Of a stretch of 64,000 bases of DNA, positions 7,250 to 13,393 are shown piece by piece. The notes under the pieces were generated by a model that worked only from the letters and a program-made list of their open reading frames with translations, ran no database searches and was not told where the DNA came from. Source of the DNA: Clostridiales bacterium (GTDB lineage Bacteria > Bacillota > Clostridia > Oscillospirales > Oscillospiraceae); NCBI GenBank assembly GCA_021201475.1, contig JAJQEV010000059.1, positions 10,906 to 74,905 of the forward strand, given 5' to 3'. The number at the start of each line of letters is the position of its first letter. The stretch's first letter is position 1. The translations under genes were made by a program, and so were the position numbers.

Positions 7250-7471
7250 ATGTGGGTCTATCGTTCTCCCATCGGCAATCTGTACATTCAGCGCCAGCCG
7301 GACGGCTCCTATGGTCTGCTCTACCATGGAACCGTGTGGGAAAGCTGCTCCACGCCGGAGGCCCAGGCGGATGACGTATATCTGCACGTCACCAACTGCT
7401 GGGAGTGGGATAAATTATCCGGCAAGGTTGCGAATGTCCCCAGGGATTTGTCTGAATGGGAAATAGAGTAG
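7250..7471 (+). CDS. Hypothetical protein of a moron-like cassette
   Basis: 73 residues from MWVYRSPIGNLYIQRQ, rich in aromatic residues (YGLLYHGTVWES, NCWEWDKL), likely a small beta-rich domain. It is oriented against the surrounding operon and has its own promoter, a ribosome site GAAGGGGGTGA and a strong terminator: the layout of a phage moron expressed in the lysogen. The function is unknown. Confidence 0.7.
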   Translation: MWVYRSPIGNLYIQRQPDGSYGLLYHGTVWESCSTPEAQADDVYLHVTNCWEWDKLSGKVANVPRDLSEWEIE

Positions 7472-7481
7472 CTTCTTTCTT

Positions 7482-7522
7482 CGGCGGGGTTCCATGTGAC
7501 GGAACCCCGCCGTTCGTTTTTT
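7482..7522 (+). terminator. Rho-independent terminator of the first rightward cassette
   Basis: CGGCGGGGTTCC and GGAACCCCGCCG form a perfect 12-bp stem with a 7-base loop, followed by TTCGTTTTTTC. Confidence 0.85.
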
Positions 7523-7526
7523 CTGT

Positions 7527-7706
7527 TTACAGCCCGTTGGCCTTCTGCCTGACCCTGTTCGCTTCCACCGACGTGGCAATGTAGACCAGCCGGTCGGCCT
7601 TGTCCACGTTCTCTTTTGTCATCTCGCCGCTGGCTTTGAGAATTTCTGCCGCGTGTTTCAGCGCCAGCTCCTCAACCTCGTTCCATAGTTCCTCCTTGGT
7701 AGCCAT
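7527..7706 (-). CDS. Small phage protein
   Basis: 59 residues from MATKEELWNEVEELALK, preceded by GGGGGAGGTG from leader repeat copy B. Predicted helical, with charged heptads in the first half. No motif. The frame to 763 bases farther upstream is only repeat sequence read out of phase. Confidence 0.55.
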   Translation of the reverse strand: MATKEELWNEVEELALKHAAEILKASGEMTKENVDKADRLVYIATSVEANRVRQKANGL

Positions 7707-7721
7707 ATCTTCACCTCCCCC

Positions 7722-7767
7722 TTGGTGTTCTGTTTCATTCCGTTCCGTCGCCGCCGCTGTCAAGCAG
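7722..7767 (-). repeat. Leader repeat copy B
   Basis: On the minus strand it reads LLDSGGDGTE-stop in one frame, then AACAGAACACCAAGGGGG and the ribosome site of the gene at 7527-7706. It differs from copies A and D at a few bases, for example CTGTCAAGCAG in place of CTGGCGAACAG on the plus strand. Confidence 0.7.
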
Positions 7768-7787
7768 GCGCTTGGCCTTGCATAGTT

Positions 7788-7997
7788 TTATTGTTTCCCG
7801 GTTGCGTCCTTCACAAGGTTCCGAATCACATACGCCCTGCACTCCGCCGTTTCCTCATCAGACGGCGGAGTGTAGTTTTTACGCTGCATGAAAATCATCA
7901 GCGTTAAACTGGCAATATAGTATTTCAGCCATTGCACAGCGCATATAGCTGCCGTAGCGCCCAACAGAACGATTGCATAAATCACCGCGTTCACCAC
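7788..7997 (-). CDS. Small membrane protein
   Basis: Up to 69 residues. The N-terminal half is a membrane segment (AIVLLGATAAICAVQW) followed by a second hydrophobic stretch (ASLTLMIFM); the C-terminus is charged. The start is uncertain: GTG at 7997 or 7994 sits almost on the GGGGGAGG site, while GTG at 7985 has better spacing. It follows leader repeat copy C. Function unknown. Confidence 0.5.
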   Translation of the reverse strand: MVNAVIYAIVLLGATAAICAVQWLKYYIASLTLMIFMQRKNYTPPSDEETAECRAYVIRNLVKDATGKQ

Positions 7998-8003
7998 CTC
8001 CCC

Positions 8004-8041
8004 CTTGGTGCTTCTGTTTCATTCCATTCCGTCGCCGTCGC
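8004..8041 (-). repeat. Leader repeat copy C
   Basis: It carries the same AACGGAATGA-type core as the others, with one A for G change, plus CAGAAGCACCAAGGGGGAGG on the minus strand. It abuts the second rightward promoter, so the two repeat families meet here. Confidence 0.7.
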
Positions 8042-8087
8042 TTGTCCGCCCCTTCCCCCGTGTGCTATAATCTCAGCAGGGAAGGGG
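8042..8087 (+). promoter_or_regulatory. Second copy of the sigma-A promoter with inverted repeat
   Basis: TTGTCC at 8042-8047, 18 bases, TATAAT at 8066-8071, with the same CCCCTTCCC/GGGAAGGGG arms as at 7195-7240. Only one base between the arms differs. Confidence 0.75.
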
Positions 8088-8095
8088 GTGATATT

Positions 8096-8308
8096 ATGAA
8101 GCGTTATCACATTGACGTCCGTGCGCTTTCTTCGGAAGAAAAAGAAGCTGTGTTCCATCAGGTTGAACTTCTTTCTTTCCTCGTTGAGCGTGTGAGGGAA
8201 GATAACGTGGACGTTGCCTATATCGTGTATTGGCAGCACCCGGACGATTTCATGGAATCTTCCTCTTGTCCAAAGAATTGTCTGGTTCGTCCGCTTCAAT
8301 CTTCATAG
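8096..8308 (+). CDS. Hypothetical protein of a second moron-like cassette
   Basis: 70 residues from MKRYHIDVRALSSEEKEAVF, a small mixed fold with HPDD near the end. Its sequence is unrelated to the product at 7250-7471, although promoter and ribosome site are duplicated. Its last codons overlap the 3' end of the opposing gene at 8296-8526. Role unknown. Confidence 0.65.
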   Translation: MKRYHIDVRALSSEEKEAVFHQVELLSFLVERVREDNVDVAYIVYWQHPDDFMESSSCPKNCLVRPLQSS

Positions 8309-8526
8309 GAAATTTGTAGCAGCACCCTTGGAAATTCCGGGTCATAGTCCACTGTGACCCGGAATTTTCTGTTTTCATCCAGCACTTCCGACAGCCGTGT
8401 AAGGTATTCCATCGCTTTTTCTCTCGGCCAGTTCCCCACGCAGGGCGGCATGGTTTTTGCATCATACCCAAAGTGTCCCGCAAGCTCTTCGATGAGGGCT
8501 TCTGCTTTTTTCGTTTCCTCCGTCAC
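8296..8526 (-). CDS. Hypothetical phage protein
   Basis: 76 residues from a GTG start, MTEETKKAEALIEELAGHFGY, preceded by AAGGGGGTGAAG supplied by leader repeat copy D. It resembles small prophage proteins with a helical N-terminus and a beta-hairpin end (FRVTVDYDPEFPRVLLQISYE). It follows the Cro-like gene in the leftward operon. Confidence 0.65.
   Translation of the reverse strand: MTEETKKAEALIEELAGHFGYDAKTMPPCVGNWPREKAMEYLTRLSEVLDENRKFRVTVDYDPEFPRVLLQISYED
8331..8376 (+). terminator. Terminator of the second rightward cassette
   Basis: GAAATTCCGGGTCA pairs with TGACCCGGAATTTTC across a short loop, followed by TGTTTTC. It lies inside the 3' coding end of the opposing leftward gene. Confidence 0.6.
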
Positions 8527-8540
8527 TCTGCTTCACCCCC

Positions 8541-8588
8541 TTATTGATTCTGTTTTCATTCCGTTCCGTCGCCGTCGCTGGCGAACAG
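8541..8588 (-). repeat. Leader repeat copy D (within the Cro-like gene end)
   Basis: This copy is the true 3' end of the HTH gene (tail LFASDGDGTE) plus the ribosome site of the next gene. Copies A-C look like duplications of this junction. Confidence 0.75.
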
Positions 8589-8771
8589 GTATTCAATTCT
8601 TAGCCCAGGGAAGAAGTTGTCTCTCACCTTAAACGCTTCTCGGATGGCAAACTCTGTTTTACCATCCATCTTGTTCTTCACTGTCCGCTCGGAGCAGTTA
8701 AGAACTCGTCCAATGTCGGCAGGTGACACTCCGTAACGGGCCATCTCAGCGCAAAGATTGTGCAAATCCAT
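8556..8771 (-). CDS. Cro-like HTH repressor
   Basis: About 71 residues. The HTH runs through YGVSPADIGRVLNCSERTVKNKMDGKTEF, followed by VRDNFFPGLRIEYLFAS, the usual tail of small phage Cro/C1-type proteins. Start choice is difficult: ATG at 8780 lies in the operator, ATG at 8771 is two bases from GGAGG, and TTG at 8765 has the best spacing. It faces the XRE repressor across a symmetrical operator, so it is probably the lytic-side switch protein and first gene of the leftward operon. Confidence 0.75.
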   Translation of the reverse strand: MDLHNLCAEMARYGVSPADIGRVLNCSERTVKNKMDGKTEFAIREAFKVRDNFFPGLRIEYLFASDGDGTE

Positions 8772-8776
8772 CACCT

Positions 8777-8905
8777 CCATTCACGCAATCGCGTTTACCT
8801 TCTCTAATATAAACGCTTTTGCGTGAATTGTCAAGCCAAATTTTGCAATTTTTTTCGATATTGCGTAAATTTTTTCTTGACTTTGATTCTGGCAGCCTTT
8901 ACAAT
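8777..8905. promoter_or_regulatory. Divergent promoters and operator of the lysogeny switch
   Basis: Leftward promoter: TTGACA (8834-8829), 17 bases, TATATT (8811-8806). Rightward promoter: TTGACT (8877-8882), 17 bases, TACAAT (8900-8905). Over the leftward promoter lies a symmetrical inverted repeat: TTCACGCAA (8780-8788) and TTGCGTGAA (8819-8827) outside, GCGTTTA (8791-8797) and TAAACGC (8810-8816) inside. A third half-site, TTGCGTAAA, is at 8861-8869 next to the rightward -35. Confidence 0.8.
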
Positions 8906-8931
8906 AAAAATTGTGAAGGAGGCGTATAAAA

Positions 8932-9327
8932 ATGACAATAGAAGAACAGCTAAAGGAAGAAATCCTTTCCAAATATAAGAGTGTCCGCGCTTTTACTTCT
9001 GCCATCAATATTCCATACTCAACATTGGATTCCGTGTTTAAACGTGGAATAAGTGGTGCAGGCATTGGAACAATGTTGAAGGTGTTTGACGCCTTAGACC
9101 TTGACATTGAAAGCATCTCTGGCGGTACTTTGTTCCATAAAGATGAACACTCGTCTTCATCCGATAAAAATTATCTAGCGCCTGACGAATTAAAACTTCT
9201 GGCTGATTACCGTTCTCTGAACAGCGTGGGTCAGGAATACATACGCCAAACAATGTCTATGGCACTTTTGTCCTACGCTGTGGATGGAAAAAATAACACT
9301 GCTCCCGACCTGGAAGCAGTGCAATAA
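8932..9327 (+). CDS. XRE-family phage repressor (CI-like)
   Basis: 131 residues. The N-terminal HTH spans SVRAFTSAINIPYSTLDSVFKRG, then GIGTMLKVFDALDLDIESI. A C-terminal part (LAPDELKLLADYRSLNSVGQEYI) matches the helical tail of many clostridial phage repressors. It lacks a LexA-like peptidase domain, so induction by self-cleavage is unlikely. Ribosome site AAGGAGG. It is the first gene of the rightward lysogeny group and probably binds the three half-sites upstream. Confidence 0.85.
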   Translation: MTIEEQLKEEILSKYKSVRAFTSAINIPYSTLDSVFKRGISGAGIGTMLKVFDALDLDIESISGGTLFHKDEHSSSSDKNYLAPDELKLLADYRSLNSVGQEYIRQTMSMALLSYAVDGKNNTAPDLEAVQ

Positions 9328-9343
9328 GTGAGGTGATATAAAA

Positions 9344-10054
9344 GTGTCAGTTCAATTCTCTTTGGATGATATGCCCTTGGAGGAAGCCTCCGACCGCTCG
9401 TCGTCCGCTTCTTCCATCGGCTGTTGTTCCCGGTTCAGCGAATGCTCCGACCTCCGCCGCTGCACGAACCCCAACCCTGAGATTTCCTCCATTTGTATGT
9501 ACCGCAGGAAGCTGGAGGCCGGTCAGATTTTCTACGGGAAGAACGCCGCCTGGTATGATGAAGCCTCCTATGCCAGCCTGTGCAGGACGATGGACAGCCT
9601 GCCGGGGGTTGAAGAAGTGCTTCCGGTTCTCTGCTATTTTCGGCGCACGTTGACCCGTTCTGTCCTGCTTTATCGCTCCAAACCGCTGGAGGCCGCTGTC
9701 TCCGCTGGCCTGTTGGAGGAAATCTCCTGTGCCTCCTGTATCCAGCGGTTCCGGCTTTCCGCGCTCACGCCCGTGCTGTCGCGGGACGCGGCTGCAAACA
9801 CAGCGTATCAGGCAGCCAAGCGTTCAAAGCCCGCCAGGCAGACTGAGCAGCAGTTCCTTTCCTCCTGGCTTTTGCAGCATCGGCCCGACCTGGCCGCCGA
9901 ACTTTCCACTGAGTTCATTTGTGTTTCCCTTTACGGGGATTTGCGCAGCCTTGTTTTCCTTTGGATGGATAATCACGCCGTTGCATCTTCTGGCGATATT
10001 GTCCTCCCCGAAACCGTGGATGCCCGTTTCCTGAAAACGGCAGTAAAAAATTGA
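9344..10054 (+). CDS. Cysteine-rich hypothetical protein
   Basis: 236 residues from GTG, preceded by GAGGTGA. Residues 26-51 hold a cluster of cysteines (CCSRFSEC, then CTNPNPEISSIC) leading into MYRRKLEAGQIFYGKNA, a pattern that suggests a zinc or Fe-S site. The rest is alpha/beta with no motif I recognise. It is followed at once by a SWIM-finger gene, and such a pair beside repressor and integrase is likely expressed in the lysogen. Defence or DNA-associated functions are possible but not shown. Confidence 0.65.
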   Translation: MSVQFSLDDMPLEEASDRSSSASSIGCCSRFSECSDLRRCTNPNPEISSICMYRRKLEAGQIFYGKNAAWYDEASYASLCRTMDSLPGVEEVLPVLCYFRRTLTRSVLLYRSKPLEAAVSAGLLEEISCASCIQRFRLSALTPVLSRDAAANTAYQAAKRSKPARQTEQQFLSSWLLQHRPDLAAELSTEFICVSLYGDLRSLVFLWMDNHAVASSGDIVLPETVDARFLKTAVKN

Positions 10055-10069
10055 TGGAAGGTGATTTTT

Positions 10070-10450
10070 GTGGAGTTTGGAACTTGGGATGCCAGCGTCC
10101 ATGAATCAAAGACGCAGATGAAGTCTTTGTATCGTGCGCTGAACGAGATGAAACCGCCTGTTTCTCTGAACAGGAAGAAGCAAACCGCCGTGTTCTCCGG
10201 CAGGACTGGCGGCCTGTATCACACGTCGCTGGATTCCTGCGAATGTGCGGATTTCCAGCGGCGGCATTGCCCCTGCAAGCATATCTACCGCCTCGCGTAT
10301 GAGCTGGACTTGCTGGATGAAACCGCCCTTGTGGTCGGCTCCGACCTCTCCGATGAAGAGATTGCGCTGGTAGCCAGTTACCGCAGGCTTTCTCCCCAGC
10401 GCCGGGAGCAGGTCTGGCAGGCCGTTACATCGGAGCAACCGGATAAATAG
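10070..10450 (+). CDS. SWIM zinc-finger protein
   Basis: 126 residues. The start is GTG at 10070, because GGAAGGTGA lies just upstream; an earlier GTG at 10061 overlaps that site. The SWIM motif CECADFQRRHCPCKHIYRLA (CxC, then CxH) is complete. A short helical tail ends RREQVWQAVTSEQPDK. SWIM fingers bind DNA or protein. The protein may act together with the preceding Cys-rich product. Confidence 0.8.
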   Translation: MEFGTWDASVHESKTQMKSLYRALNEMKPPVSLNRKKQTAVFSGRTGGLYHTSLDSCECADFQRRHCPCKHIYRLAYELDLLDETALVVGSDLSDEEIALVASYRRLSPQRREQVWQAVTSEQPDK

Positions 10451-10462
10451 GGGGTGAACTTT

Positions 10463-10723
10463 ATGATTGTGACCACCTGTGAGACTATCCCCGGCAAGGA
10501 GCTGGAATACATCGGTCTTGTAGCCAGTTCCAGCTACGATGTACCCACAACCATCAGTAAAAAACAGTGCATCAAACAGCGTCAGGCAGCTATGAAGGAA
10601 CTGACGGAAGACATCACTTATTCTGCAACCGCAGTCGGTGCTGACGCCGTTGTTGGCATCCGCCCCATATCACAGGCGCCGAGCAATATAACTCTGGTTG
10701 GCACCGCTGTAAAGTTCAAATAA
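10463..10723 (+). CDS. YbjQ/UPF0145-family protein
   Basis: 86 residues from MIVTTCETIPGKELEYIG, preceded by GGGGGTGA. Those residues and the C-terminal GADAVVGIRP are the family signature. The family forms a small pentameric beta/alpha fold of unknown function and is sometimes annotated as heavy-metal binding. It is unusual between repressor and integrase and may be cargo. Confidence 0.8.
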   Translation: MIVTTCETIPGKELEYIGLVASSSYDVPTTISKKQCIKQRQAAMKELTEDITYSATAVGADAVVGIRPISQAPSNITLVGTAVKFK

Positions 10724-10759
10724 AAAACCCTCCCCCAGTGTTCCAGCACCGGGGGAGGG
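10722..10759. terminator. Strong hairpin between ybjQ-like gene and integrase
   Basis: CCCTCCCCC and GGGGGAGGG, 9-bp stem, 14-base loop. The A-run at 10722-10727 gives a T-run only on the minus strand, so it would stop leftward transcripts best. Confidence 0.6.
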
Positions 10760-10841
10760 AAGGGGTAGTGCATATTGGCAGAAAATCACTACCCTTTCAG
10801 TTTACCATACTTTCCCGTAAATTGGAAGGAGAAATTTTATC

Positions 10842-12188
10842 ATGGCGCGAAAAAGCAATAATCCAGATATGGATCGCCTGCCGACCCTTCAGGCGGATGG
10901 TCGCTGGCACCACTATTGGACACAGGACGGGCGGCAGCGCCACGTCTCCGCCACGTCTCAGGCAGAGTGCGTCATGGCCTACTATCAGAAATACAAGGAC
11001 ATCGACGCGGGTCTGGTGGACGTGAACCCCAACACGCCGGTGAAGGTGTGGGCGCAGCAGTGGTTTGAAACTTATAAAGCGGACAGGGAAATGACGGAAA
11101 AATCCCGCCGGATGTATCAGGAAAAGCTGAACGGCTATATTCTTCCCGCCATTGGCCGGTATCCGCTGCGGAGCGTCACGGAGCTGCACCTCCAGCGGAT
11201 TTTGAATGATTCCGCCGGTATGTCCGGCAGCCACCTGAAGAAGCTCCGCTGCACCATGCGGGAGCTGTTCGGGAAAGCCTACGATTTGGGGTATATCCCA
11301 CGGAACCCCGCCTCCGGGCTGGAACTGCCCGCCTGTTCGGAGCGCAAGCGCCGCAGTCTGACCCCGCAGGAGCGGGAAGCCTTCAACGCGATTTGCGCAG
11401 AAGGGAAGCACCGGGGGTGTCTGTTTTATCAGACGATGCTGCTGTGCGGCCTGCGCCCCGGAGAGTGCGCCGCGCTGCAATGGAAGCACATATCCTTTGA
11501 CCGCGCCATGCTCCACGTCGAGCAGGCAAAGGAATCCGGCTGCACGACGGTGAAAGAGCCGAAAACGGCCTCCGGCGTCCGGGATGTCCCAATCCCGCCG
11601 AAGCTGCTGCAAGCGTTGAAAGCTGTGCAGGGATTCCCGACCGCCCCTGTTTTCCCCCGCGAAAACGGGACGGCCCACACTGACGACAGTCTTCGGGCCA
11701 TGTGGACAAGCTGGAAGCGGCAGATGGATCGAACGATGGCCTTCCGCCTGGTGGAAAAGGCCCATGCAGCGCCGGACGATGACGCGGCGCTGCTGCTCCT
11801 TGCCATCGGCTCTGCCACAGCCAATCTGGGGCTGGATGTGCTGCTGTTTTCCTGCCTGGGTACCATTGGGCCTGCCGTGGCGACCCTGGCTGTCACGGGG
11901 ATAACCGGCCTCCTGATGATGTATTTAAGCGCAAAAGAACTGGGCGGCAGGATGCCTGACCTCGTTGACGCGCCCTTTTTGGTGCGTTTTGCGGCGGCGA
12001 ATGCCGCTCTGTCCGGCCTGCTCTTTGTCCTGCGCACCCGGCTGGAGCAGGCGGGGGTGCAGGATTGGCTGACGCTGCTCCTGCTCTGCGCTGCCTATGG
12101 TGTGACCATGTGCGCACTGTACGGGAGGCGGCTCCTGCAGGATTTACGGGACATCAGCGGCGTTTCACAGGGGAGGACAGCGAGATGA
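10842..12188 (+). CDS. Chimeric ORF: truncated tyrosine integrase fused to C-terminal part of a polysaccharide flippase
   Basis: 448 residues. Residues 1 to about 296 are a phage tyrosine integrase: an AP2-like N-terminus (GRWHHYWTQDGRQRHVS), a SAM-like core-binding domain, and the start of the catalytic domain with its first arginine (LLCGLRPGECAALQW). It stops near WTSWKRQMD, before the HxxR box and the nucleophilic tyrosine, so it cannot recombine DNA. From about 11,728 the frame continues as hydrophobic sequence (LGLDVLLFSCLG, VTGITGLLMMYLS) like the last helices of a Wzx flippase. The stop overlaps the capF start, as expected for wzx in that operon. It is either a deletion scar or an assembly join. 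Confidence 0.8.
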   Translation: MARKSNNPDMDRLPTLQADGRWHHYWTQDGRQRHVSATSQAECVMAYYQKYKDIDAGLVDVNPNTPVKVWAQQWFETYKADREMTEKSRRMYQEKLNGYILPAIGRYPLRSVTELHLQRILNDSAGMSGSHLKKLRCTMRELFGKAYDLGYIPRNPASGLELPACSERKRRSLTPQEREAFNAICAEGKHRGCLFYQTMLLCGLRPGECAALQWKHISFDRAMLHVEQAKESGCTTVKEPKTASGVRDVPIPPKLLQALKAVQGFPTAPVFPRENGTAHTDDSLRAMWTSWKRQMDRTMAFRLVEKAHAAPDDDAALLLLAIGSATANLGLDVLLFSCLGTIGPAVATLAVTGITGLLMMYLSAKELGGRMPDLVDAPFLVRFAAANAALSGLLFVLRTRLEQAGVQDWLTLLLLCAAYGVTMCALYGRRLLQDLRDISGVSQGRTAR

Positions 12189-13393
12189 ATCTTCTGGTGA
12201 CCGGCGCGAAGGGCTTCGTAGGGCGGAACCTGTGCGCCTCTCTGCGGAACCTTCAAACGGGCAAGGACAGGACGAGGCAGCTCAAAATCGATGAGATTTT
12301 TGAGTTTGATTTGGATACCGACCCAGCTATGCTGGACCTTTTCTGCCAGAAGGCGGACTTCGTTTTTCATTTGGCCGGAGTCAACCGGCCCAGGGATGAC
12401 GCTGACTATATGCCGGGCAATTTCGGGTTCACGTCCGTTTTGCTTGAGACGTTGAAGAAGTACGGCAACACCTGCGCGGTAATGCTGGCCTCTTCCATAC
12501 AGGCATCCCTGGTCGGGCGTTATGCAGGCTCCGCATACGGCGAATCAAAGCTGGCGGCAGAAGATCTGCTGCTTCATTATGCGGATGAGACCGGGGCCAG
12601 GGTGCTGGTTTACCGCCTTCCCAACCTGTTCGGCAAATGGTGCCGCCCCAACTACAATTCCGTGGTGGCCACCCTTTGTAGTAGCATTGCAAAGGGTTTT
12701 CCCTTTACAATCGATGACTCTGATACAGAGCTGACGCTGCTCTATATCGATGATTTGCTGGACGGCCTGCTGGACGCCCTAGAGGGGCGGGCGAAGCGCT
12801 GTGAGTACGAAGGGCTGACGGTCATTCCCATGCCGCAGGGTCGTTACTGCTACGTTCCAACGGTGCATCGGGTCACGTTGGGGGAGCTTGTGGCGCAGCT
12901 GCAAATATTTCACGCCCAGCCGCAAACCCTGATGCTGCCGGAGCTTCCGGAAGGCTCTTTTGCCGGGAAGCTGTATGCGACCTACCTGTCCTACCTGCCG
13001 AAGGAAAAGGTCGCGTTTCCGCTGAAAACGAATGTGGACCCGCGAGGCGGCTTTACCGAGCTGCTGAAAACACCCAGCGGCGGACAGTTCAGCGTGTGCG
13101 TTTCCCGCCCGGGCCGCACCAGGGGGCAGCATTGGCACCACAGCAAATGGGAGCTTTTCATCGTGGTGGCCGGTCACGGCCTGATTCGGGAACGGAACAT
13201 CTGGTCAGATGAGGTGCTGGAATTTGAGGTGTCCGGGGAGCATCTGACGGCGGTTTATATGCTGCCCGGCTATACGCACGACCTCATCAATCTCTCACAG
13301 ACGGAGAACCTGGTGACGGTGATGTGGGCCAGTGAAGTATTTGACCCTCAGAGCCCGGATACCTTTTCAGAGCCGGTGGAGGTGGAGCAATAA
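12185..13393 (+). CDS. capF: CapF, bifunctional UDP-sugar epimerase/reductase (UDP-L-FucNAc pathway)
   Basis: 402 residues. The N-terminal short-chain dehydrogenase domain has the NAD(P) motif TGAKGFVG (6-13) and SAYGESKLAAE with the catalytic Tyr and Lys. The C-terminal cupin domain carries GQHWHHSKWELF, the zinc-binding histidines of CapF. Two-domain CapF/FnlB converts the CapE product to UDP-2-acetamido-2,6-dideoxy-L-talose on the way to UDP-N-acetyl-L-fucosamine. It is directly followed by capG. CapE is not in the window; it may lie on the lost side of the flippase remnant. Confidence 0.9.
   Translation: MNLLVTGAKGFVGRNLCASLRNLQTGKDRTRQLKIDEIFEFDLDTDPAMLDLFCQKADFVFHLAGVNRPRDDADYMPGNFGFTSVLLETLKKYGNTCAVMLASSIQASLVGRYAGSAYGESKLAAEDLLLHYADETGARVLVYRLPNLFGKWCRPNYNSVVATLCSSIAKGFPFTIDDSDTELTLLYIDDLLDGLLDALEGRAKRCEYEGLTVIPMPQGRYCYVPTVHRVTLGELVAQLQIFHAQPQTLMLPELPEGSFAGKLYATYLSYLPKEKVAFPLKTNVDPRGGFTELLKTPSGGQFSVCVSRPGRTRGQHWHHSKWELFIVVAGHGLIRERNIWSDEVLEFEVSGEHLTAVYMLPGYTHDLINLSQTENLVTVMWASEVFDPQSPDTFSEPVEVEQ

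Larger units (their letters stand above)
1..11727. mobile_element. Prophage-like integrative element, integration/early region (left end outside window, right end truncated)
   Basis: The stretch holds a tyrosine integrase, an XRE repressor facing a small Cro-like HTH gene across a shared operator, a serine recombinase, a ParB-like protein, and more than a dozen short overlapping genes typical of phage early regions. The genes are tightly packed, often with ATGA or GTGA overlaps. No structural or conjugation genes are in view, so phage and ICE cannot be separated. The right limit is where integrase homology stops inside a chimeric ORF near 11,728. The left limit lies outside the window. Confidence 0.75.

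Noticed and set aside
1-8800. CRISPR array among the repeated units
   Set aside because: The repeats are irregularly spaced, lie at gene junctions or inside a coding frame, and there are no cas genes.
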